This document shows, in pieces, positions 17,088 through 21,716 of a DNA stretch of 21,716 bases. The position numbers and the translations under genes were made by a program. The notes under the pieces were generated by a model. The model searched no databases, was not told the DNA's origin, and was given only the letters and a program-made list of their open reading frames with translations. Source of the DNA: CAYLHF01 sp964383365 (GTDB lineage Bacteria; Bacteroidota; Rhodothermia; Rhodothermales; UBA10348); the NCBI GenBank assembly GCA_964383365.1, contig CAYLHF010000044.1, positions 1-21,716 on the forward strand, given 5' to 3'. Numbering within the stretch: the first letter of the stretch is position 1; each line of letters begins with the position of its first letter.

Positions 17088-17130
17088 ACCTTAAATGATC
17101 CTGAATCTGACCTTAAATTTTGTTAAGGAT
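17088..17130. promoter_or_regulatory. Candidate CusR operator in the cusC-cusR divergent region
   Basis: ACCTTAAAT occurs at 17088-17096 and again at 17110-17118, a 22-bp period (two helical turns), and the second copy forms a perfect inverted repeat CCTTAA-6 nt-TTAAGG (17111-17128). OmpR/PhoB-type regulators bind direct or inverted half-sites with this sort of spacing on one DNA face, and CusR sites lie between the genes they control. The cluster is about 50 bp upstream of cusC and about 60 bp upstream of cusR. Binding is inferred. Confidence 0.45.
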
Positions 17131-17192
17131 CTGGTCGGTGATGAAACTGCGATGTACTATCGGTCTGTCACTATCACGTTTCTCCAGGATCG

Positions 17193-17894
17193 ATGGCACG
17201 GATACTTGTAGTTGAAGACGAGGCTCGTCTGGCGTCGATTCTCCGAAGAGGTCTGGAAGCAGAGGGCTATGTGGTCGAGATTGCCGAGGATGGATTCGAC
17301 GGAGAAATGCTTGCAGACGAGACAGATTTCGATGCATTGATCGTAGACTGGCGTCTGCCACGGCAGGATGGAAAGACCCTCATCGAACATCATCGTGCGT
17401 CCGGTAAAACGACTCCGATTATGATGTTGACGGCGCTCGATGACGTAGAATATCGTGTCGCCGGACTCGATGCCGGTGCGGATGACTATCTGACCAAACC
17501 TTTTTCGTTTGAAGAACTACTGGCCCGCCTGCGTGCTCTCATGCGGAGACCGACCGTTCTAACGAATATTCGGGTGCTGGATCTGGGCTCGTTACGTATG
17601 AATCTGGATAAGAGGGAGGTTCACTGGAACGAGGAATTGCTTTTTCTCAGACCCAAGGAGTTCGCGCTGTTGGAATTGCTGCTCCGGAACAGAGATTCAG
17701 TGGTCTCCAGATCCACCATTGCAGAGGAGGTATGGGGTAGTGTCGTCTACGTCACTGACAACGTGATCGATGTGACCATTTCAAGTCTCCGGCACAAATT
17801 CGGGGAATCGGAGTCCGATGATCCGGGAAACATCGTCCTGGAGACTGTACGGGGAGTCGGGTATCGACTTCGAAGTGTTGACAGTGTAGACTGA
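17193..17894 (+). CDS. cusR: OmpR-family response regulator, CusR-like
   Basis: A 233-residue two-domain regulator. The receiver domain has the acidic pair Glu8-Asp9-Glu10, phosphoacceptor Asp52 (ALIVDWRLP), Thr80 and Lys102 (YLTKPF). The C-terminal winged helix (about 128-228) shows LRPKEFALLELLLRN, the recognition helix region VTDNVIDVTISSLRHKF, and the hairpin VRGVGYRL. It lies divergently from cusCBA and 41 bp before a sensor kinase, as for the heavy-metal response systems CusRS and CopRS, so it most likely activates the efflux operon in response to Cu/Ag. Control of the mer genes is not suggested by any shared site seen. Symbol is by context and family resemblance. Confidence 0.9.
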   Translation: MARILVVEDEARLASILRRGLEAEGYVVEIAEDGFDGEMLADETDFDALIVDWRLPRQDGKTLIEHHRASGKTTPIMMLTALDDVEYRVAGLDAGADDYLTKPFSFEELLARLRALMRRPTVLTNIRVLDLGSLRMNLDKREVHWNEELLFLRPKEFALLELLLRNRDSVVSRSTIAEEVWGSVVYVTDNVIDVTISSLRHKFGESESDDPGNIVLETVRGVGYRLRSVDSVD

Positions 17895-17935
17895 CGGGTG
17901 AGGTCTCCACTTCAGAATTAATTCGGTCGTGTTAC

Positions 17936-19360
17936 ATGGCGATAAACTTTGGAATAATCAGCATCGACCGGTGGTCCATCTCTACCCGTCTATCGCTCTG
18001 GTACAGTCTGACCATCATGATTCTCCTCGGAGTCTTCAGCGGGATCACGTATGTCCGATTTCACTCGAGTATTCATACCGACTACGACCAACATCTCCAG
18101 CACGAAGTGAGCCTCCTGCTACCACGGATTTCGTTGGATTCTGCTGATCCTGCGTTTGGAGATAGTGAAACCCTGGCCTCAACCGCGTACATCACCACGG
18201 ATGTGCTCGGTACGTTTGTCCGACTGATATCCGTCGATGGCAGGATCCTTGCAGAAAGTCCGAATTTTTCCAGTTTCCCGGATCTTTCTCTTCGTATTCC
18301 AGAGGCGGGAACCACGGTCAAGGTAAGCACGGAATGGACCGGGAAACCTCTTCGAAGTCTGTATGAGCCTCTTACGGGCAGGGATGGAAAGTTGACAGGC
18401 TGGCTGGAGGTATCGGGTTTCGAGTGGAATCTTCACGATCAGTTGAGCCGGCTGACCGAGACATTTATTATCGGGATCCTGCTCAGTACGCTCATGGCAT
18501 TTGTCGGCGGATACATTCTTGCTCAACGCGCCCTGAGACCCGTCGACCAGATCACGGAGGCGGCGAATCAGATTCGAACCTTCGATCTCGGGGCACGATT
18601 ACCGACCCAGTTCGGAGTTTCCGATGAACTGACCCGGCTCGCCGAGACAATCAACGATCTTCTGTCACGACTGGAAGAGTCGATCAAGAGAGAGCGACGA
18701 TTCATATCGAATGCAACGCACGAGATGATTACGCCACTGACTACACTGCGGGGAGAACTCGATCTTGCGCGTGGCACGACCGCCAGCGATGAGATGCGAG
18801 GCGTGCTGGATGTCGCGCTCGATGATATCGATCGAATGGAGGGAATCATTCGTTCTCTCCTGCGTCTTTCCCGAGCAGAGCGCCTCCGCAGTGGTCCACA
18901 CGAGCGCGTCCTTGTCGACGAAGTATGTGCGGAGCACGTCAATCGATTCATGGATCGGGCCGACGTTCATGGACTCGCACTGTCTGTCGTGAGCGAGACG
19001 GGGCTTGCGATATCGGCGGATTCAGTCCATGTAGGAACGGTGGTTGATAACCTGATCGACAATGCACTCAAGTACACTCCCGACGGGGGCAAGATTGTCC
19101 TCACCGCCAGCCGTGACGAACGGCATGTTGTGATCGAAGTGACGGATACCGGGTACGGGTTTTCTAGCGAGACGGGTGAGCACCTGTTTGATCGATTCTA
19201 CAGGGCAACGGATGCTCTAATTCAGAAGAAATCCGGAAGTGGACTGGGACTGGCGATCGCCCGGGCGATCGTTGAGGCCTATGATGGTGAGCTGTCCGGA
19301 ACCTCGAGCGGGTTGGGTCTGGGTGCTTCGTTCGTCGCTCAATTCCCGAAACTTGATTAG
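17936..19360 (+). CDS. cusS: Heavy-metal sensor histidine kinase, CusS-like
   Basis: A 474-residue membrane kinase. Two membrane helices (about 20-42 and 176-198) flank a periplasmic sensor region of about 130 residues. Then come HAMP (ALRPVDQITEAANQIRTFDL), the DHp helix with FISNATHEMITPLTTLRGEL (His262), and the ATPase domain with N box DNLIDNALKYTP, G1 DTGYGF and G2 GSGLGLAIARAI. The H-box reads HEMITP rather than the common HELRTP. The partner is the regulator 41 bp upstream. The TAG stop is made of TA plus the first G of the inserted element that follows, so the current stop codon straddles the insertion boundary. Confidence 0.9.
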   Translation: MAINFGIISIDRWSISTRLSLWYSLTIMILLGVFSGITYVRFHSSIHTDYDQHLQHEVSLLLPRISLDSADPAFGDSETLASTAYITTDVLGTFVRLISVDGRILAESPNFSSFPDLSLRIPEAGTTVKVSTEWTGKPLRSLYEPLTGRDGKLTGWLEVSGFEWNLHDQLSRLTETFIIGILLSTLMAFVGGYILAQRALRPVDQITEAANQIRTFDLGARLPTQFGVSDELTRLAETINDLLSRLEESIKRERRFISNATHEMITPLTTLRGELDLARGTTASDEMRGVLDVALDDIDRMEGIIRSLLRLSRAERLRSGPHERVLVDEVCAEHVNRFMDRADVHGLALSVVSETGLAISADSVHVGTVVDNLIDNALKYTPDGGKIVLTASRDERHVVIEVTDTGYGFSSETGEHLFDRFYRATDALIQKKSGSGLGLAIARAIVEAYDGELSGTSSGLGLGASFVAQFPKLD

Positions 19361-19397
19361 GGCCTGTTCACACTTTCTGAAATCGCCCTGCCGGAGG

Positions 19398-19480
19398 CAA
19401 TTTGTTGTCCAGCAAGGCAGAAGACGTGCAGTGTAACACCGTTACTTAAGCGGCTGATAACGCCGCTGGGCAACAAATTG
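19398..19480 (+). repeat. Internal stem domain A of the element
   Basis: CAATTTGTTGTCCAG (19398-19412) pairs with CTGGGCAACAAATTG (19466-19480). The only mismatch becomes a G-U wobble in plus-strand RNA, so all 15 positions can pair there. Two small hairpins lie inside: GTAAC-acc-GTTAC (19433-19445) and GCGGC-7 nt-GCCGC (19450-19466), giving a branched fold. Confidence 0.7.
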
Positions 19481-19504
19481 ACCCGGCCCCATGGGTAGCG
19501 TTCG

Positions 19505-19583
19505 AAAACGGTCCACTCTGTGTTGTTCGTCGTTCATATGATTCTACCATATTTCTCTCCTCACGCCTTGATTGGACCGTTTT
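19505..19583 (+). repeat. Internal stem domain B of the element
   Basis: A perfect 11-bp inverted repeat, AAAACGGTCCA (19505-19515) and TGGACCGTTTT (19573-19583), with a 57-nt loop and a short T-run on the plus strand directly after it. It could help end transcription from cusS, although the loop is long for an intrinsic terminator. Confidence 0.6.
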
Positions 19584-19625
19584 TGTACAGCTACAGGACG
19601 ACTTCAGAAAGTGTGAACTGGCCCC

Positions 19626-20894
19626 CTAGCCTCGGATCTCAGAGGCCCGGGCGTGTCCTTCCAGACCTTCCATTCGGGCGAACCATGTAGCATCGGCGAG
19701 AAGTTTGCCATATGGCTGGTTCTTACCGTTCATCGTGAGCCATGTCTGAAAGCGAAGGAACGTAAACACGGAGAGTCCTGACGTTGACCGGGCAGTCCCG
19801 GCGGTAGGCAGGACGTGATTCGGACCAGCTCCATAGTCACCCAGTACTTCCGCACTTTTCTCCCCGATAAAGACCGTTCCGTAGTGTTTCAGAGACCGGC
19901 CAAAGTCCCCGGGATTCTCGATGCAGAGCTGAACATGCTCCGGGGCCAGCGCATCGCACCAGGTGGAGGCTTGAATCCGGTCCCGAGCGTGCAGAATCCC
20001 TCCGTTTGACAGGGCCGCTCGTGCCGTGTCTGCGGTAGGAAGTGATCGCAGTTGCTCGCAGAGCGACTCCTCGACCCGTTGTCCGAGCCCTTTTTCAGAG
20101 AGTGAAATCAGTAGTGGAAGGGCGTCGGGGTCATGCTCGGCCTGTGCGAGTAAATCAGCAGCAATCAGGGAAGGGTCGGCCGAATCGTCAGCGACAATAA
20201 CCAGCTCGGACGGACCGGCAAGCATATCGATTCGAACGGTTCCGGAAATCTGGCGTTTGGCCTCGGTCACATAGGCATTTCCTGGTCCTACAATCACATC
20301 CGAAGGGGGTACGACGGTCGTTCCGTACGCCAGGGCTGCGATCGCCTGTGCGCCGCCAGCCGCAACAAGACCACTCGCTCCCGCAACAGCCGCCGCAGCG
20401 AGTGTGAGAGGACCTGGCCGGGGGGAGGCGACCCAGACAGTCTCCACGCCGGCGACGTGCGCCGGGATCGCGGTCATCAGAACCGAGGAGGGAAGGGGAT
20501 ACCGCCCGCCCGGAACATAACACCCGGCATGAGTGACCGCGCGGATCGTGTGTCCGGCTTGACCGCCCGGAATACTCATTTCCAGATCGTTAACGCAGGA
20601 ACGCTGTGCCCGTGCGAATGACCCGATACGACCGGCCGTCTGCTCCAGACGTCGTCTGTCTTCTTCCGAAAGTAGATCGAGAGCAGATTGTAAGTCATCC
20701 TCGGAGTAGTAGAGGGTACCCGGATCGCCGAGGTTATCGAATTCCTGCGCGTACTGGACGAGCGCGGATTCACCGTCCCGGCGTATGCTATCCATGATAG
20801 TTGAAACTGTTTTCGAGAGGTTGGTATCGATAGCATAGCCAGCCGATCGTACATCTCCGGGATCCTTCATAGAACGGAATACGGATTGGTTCAT
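19626..20894 (-). CDS. hisD: Histidinol dehydrogenase
   Basis: Catalyses the last two steps of histidine synthesis, L-histidinol to L-histidine, with two NAD+ and a zinc ion. The 422-residue length is normal. Visible are CYVPGGRYPLPSSVLM, AAGGAQAIAALAYGT, VGPGNAYVTEAKR, the signature IDMLAGPSELVIVADDSADP followed by LLAQAEHD with the Gln and His zinc ligands, the catalytic Glu-His in LAPEHVQL, the ligand Asp in LGDYGAGPNHVLPT, and the C-terminal ligand His in EGLEGHA. It overlaps the upstream his fusion gene by 4 bp (ATGA, 20891-20894), so the two are co-translated. The TAG stop uses the terminal G of the adjacent mobile element. Confidence 0.97.
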   Translation of the reverse strand: MNQSVFRSMKDPGDVRSAGYAIDTNLSKTVSTIMDSIRRDGESALVQYAQEFDNLGDPGTLYYSEDDLQSALDLLSEEDRRRLEQTAGRIGSFARAQRSCVNDLEMSIPGGQAGHTIRAVTHAGCYVPGGRYPLPSSVLMTAIPAHVAGVETVWVASPRPGPLTLAAAAVAGASGLVAAGGAQAIAALAYGTTVVPPSDVIVGPGNAYVTEAKRQISGTVRIDMLAGPSELVIVADDSADPSLIAADLLAQAEHDPDALPLLISLSEKGLGQRVEESLCEQLRSLPTADTARAALSNGGILHARDRIQASTWCDALAPEHVQLCIENPGDFGRSLKHYGTVFIGEKSAEVLGDYGAGPNHVLPTAGTARSTSGLSVFTFLRFQTWLTMNGKNQPYGKLLADATWFARMEGLEGHARASEIRG

Positions 20895-21716
20895 GTCCGG
20901 TCCTCCTCTGTCTTTGCAGTCATGGGTCGTCTCGATATGTTGAGGTTTCTACGGGCAAGTACGTGTATAATATCTGTAACGGACACTCCGCTACTGATCG
21001 CACGAACGAGAAGGAAATACAGGAGATCGGCGGATTCATTAGCGATTTCGTGGGGAGTAACTGCGTCGGCAAGTTCTTCGGCCTCTTCGATTAGTTTCGA
21101 TTTGAGTAGCGTGGGTTGGGTGGTGAGTTTGAATGTTCCGGAGCCTGGATTGGCGTGGGCAATACGAGATTGGAGCGTCCGTTCCAGCGTATCGAGGCCG
21201 AAGGTGTCCCCCCAGCAGGATCGCGAACCGGTGTGGCAGAACGCGTTGGTCTGTCTGACGGTGAATTTCAGAGCATCTCGATCGCAGTCCAGGTCGACGC
21301 GTAGCAGGGATTGCGTCGAGCCGGACGTAGTGCCTTTTTCCCAGATTTCGTTCCGACTTCTTGAGTAGTAGATCCCTTTTCTCTCGGCGATGGCGCGATT
21401 AATTGATTCCTTCGAACTCCAGACGAGTCCCAGTGTCCGATCCAATTCATCAACAACGACGGTGGGCCAGAGCGGTCTGTTGTTCGCCGAATCTCTCTCC
21501 AGGGGTTTTTGCAGGGGCGCGGAAATCGCTTCTCCAAGACTCAGTTCTCCTGTGTAGACTGCCATTCCAACCTGAGCGTCTACGTCGATCACGTCAAGCC
21601 GGGCAATATCATCGGACGTGGTGATGCCACCTGCGGCCGTGAGCCGCGCGTCCCCCGCTGCCAACGCCGCGCGCTCGACAGAGTCGAAGTCGGAAACACT
21701 CACATGCACCGGATGG
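20891..21716 (-). CDS. hisI: HisA(C-terminal half)-HisI-HisE fusion protein, partial at window edge
   Basis: The frame is open to the window end, so the N-terminus is missing; the GTG at 21709 is not taken as the start. Numbered from 21709: residues 1-66 look like the second half of the HisA isomerase barrel (RLTAAGGITTSDDI, then VGMAVYTGELSL, the second phosphate-binding site). Residues 80-175 are phosphoribosyl-AMP cyclohydrolase (KGIYYSRSRNEIWEKGTTSG, metal ligands Asp141, Asp143, Asp145 and Cys142, Cys158, Cys165). Residues 195-262 are phosphoribosyl-ATP pyrophosphatase (IEEAEELADAV, NESADLLYFLLV). These are histidine-pathway steps 2-4. Ordinary bacteria have HisIE without a HisA part. 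The cyclohydrolase region closely recalls fungal His4. Whether the HisA part is catalytic cannot be judged from half of it. Confidence 0.9.
   Translation of the reverse strand, partial: HPVHVSVSDFDSVERAALAAGDARLTAAGGITTSDDIARLDVIDVDAQVGMAVYTGELSLGEAISAPLQKPLERDSANNRPLWPTVVVDELDRTLGLVWSSKESINRAIAERKGIYYSRSRNEIWEKGTTSGSTQSLLRVDLDCDRDALKFTVRQTNAFCHTGSRSCWGDTFGLDTLERTLQSRIAHANPGSGTFKLTTQPTLLKSKLIEEAEELADAVTPHEIANESADLLYFLLVRAISSGVSVTDIIHVLARRNLNISRRPMTAKTEEDRT
20902..20907 (-). promoter_or_regulatory. Ribosome-binding site of hisD
   Basis: AGGAGG on the minus strand, 7 nt before the hisD ATG and inside the end of the upstream his gene. A strong site at this position supports the start at 20894 and coupled translation. 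Confidence 0.75.

Larger units (their letters stand above)
19360..19626. mobile_element. 267-bp MITE-like element with 31-bp terminal inverted repeats
   Basis: The ends at 19360-19390 and 19594-19624 are inverted copies matching at 28 of 31 positions, sharing the core GTTCACACTTTCTGAA. The element is flanked by TA on both sides (19358-19359 and 19627-19628), consistent with a TA target duplication; the right end has two extra G/C pairs. There is no transposase gene; only short minus-strand ORFs remain (19442-19537 and 19446-19550), the second with AGGAG 6 nt before its ATG. Ends of the form GGG...TGTTCACA with a TA target recall IS5-superfamily elements, so this is likely a non-autonomous derivative, but I cannot name the parent. 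Two internal stem domains make it unusually structured. It fills the whole space between the convergent cusS and hisD genes. Confidence 0.75.

Noticed and set aside
1..21716. CRISPR arrays, tRNA or rRNA genes
   Set aside because: No evenly spaced direct repeats, cloverleaf-like tRNA sequences or rRNA stretches were seen on either strand.

Overview
The window is a scaffold piece from a draft, probably metagenome-assembled, bacterial genome. It carries four runs of exactly 100 N (4527-4626, 7504-7603, 13069-13168, 14365-14464), which are nominal gaps rather than measured lengths. The organism looks like a Gram-negative of the Bacteroidota/Rhodothermota group. The signs are a secreted S9 peptidase of the kind common there, weak or absent Shine-Dalgarno sequences before most genes, and an outer-membrane (TolC-type) metal exporter. 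This placement is an inference from gene style, not from a marker gene.

Layout. (1) 1-4494, minus strand: an ECF sigma factor, its overlapping zinc-finger anti-sigma factor, and a large periplasmic S9 prolyl-oligopeptidase-type peptidase, ending at a strong hairpin. (2) 4627-7503, plus strand: a mercury-resistance operon with an ArsR-family regulator in place of MerR, a MerT fused to an HMA domain, a second secreted MerP-like HMA protein, and mercuric reductase MerA cut by a gap just after its C-terminal Cys-Cys. (3) 7604-11522, plus strand: the possible tail of a gene hidden in the gap, an aldehyde dehydrogenase, an acetolactate-synthase-like ThDP enzyme, and a membrane-anchored TlpA-type thioredoxin. 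(4) 11560-17038, minus strand: a cusCBA copper/silver efflux operon, interrupted by two gaps. (5) 17193-19360, plus strand, divergent from cusC: a CusR/CusS-type two-component system. The shared 154-bp intergenic region holds repeated CCTTAA half-sites. (6) 19360-19626: a 267-bp MITE-like element with 31-bp terminal inverted repeats and two internal stem domains, inserted exactly where two convergent genes end. (7) 19626-21716, minus strand: hisD, preceded by an overlapping gene that fuses the C-terminal half of HisA to HisI and HisE and runs off the window end.

The middle of the window is a metal-defence block: Hg(II) sensing, uptake and reduction next to Cu(I)/Ag(I) sensing and export. The parts most worth a second look are the stop-codon insertion of the structured element, the HisA-HisI-HisE fusion that resembles the N-terminal part of fungal His4, and the ArsR-controlled mer operon with its unusual cysteine distribution.
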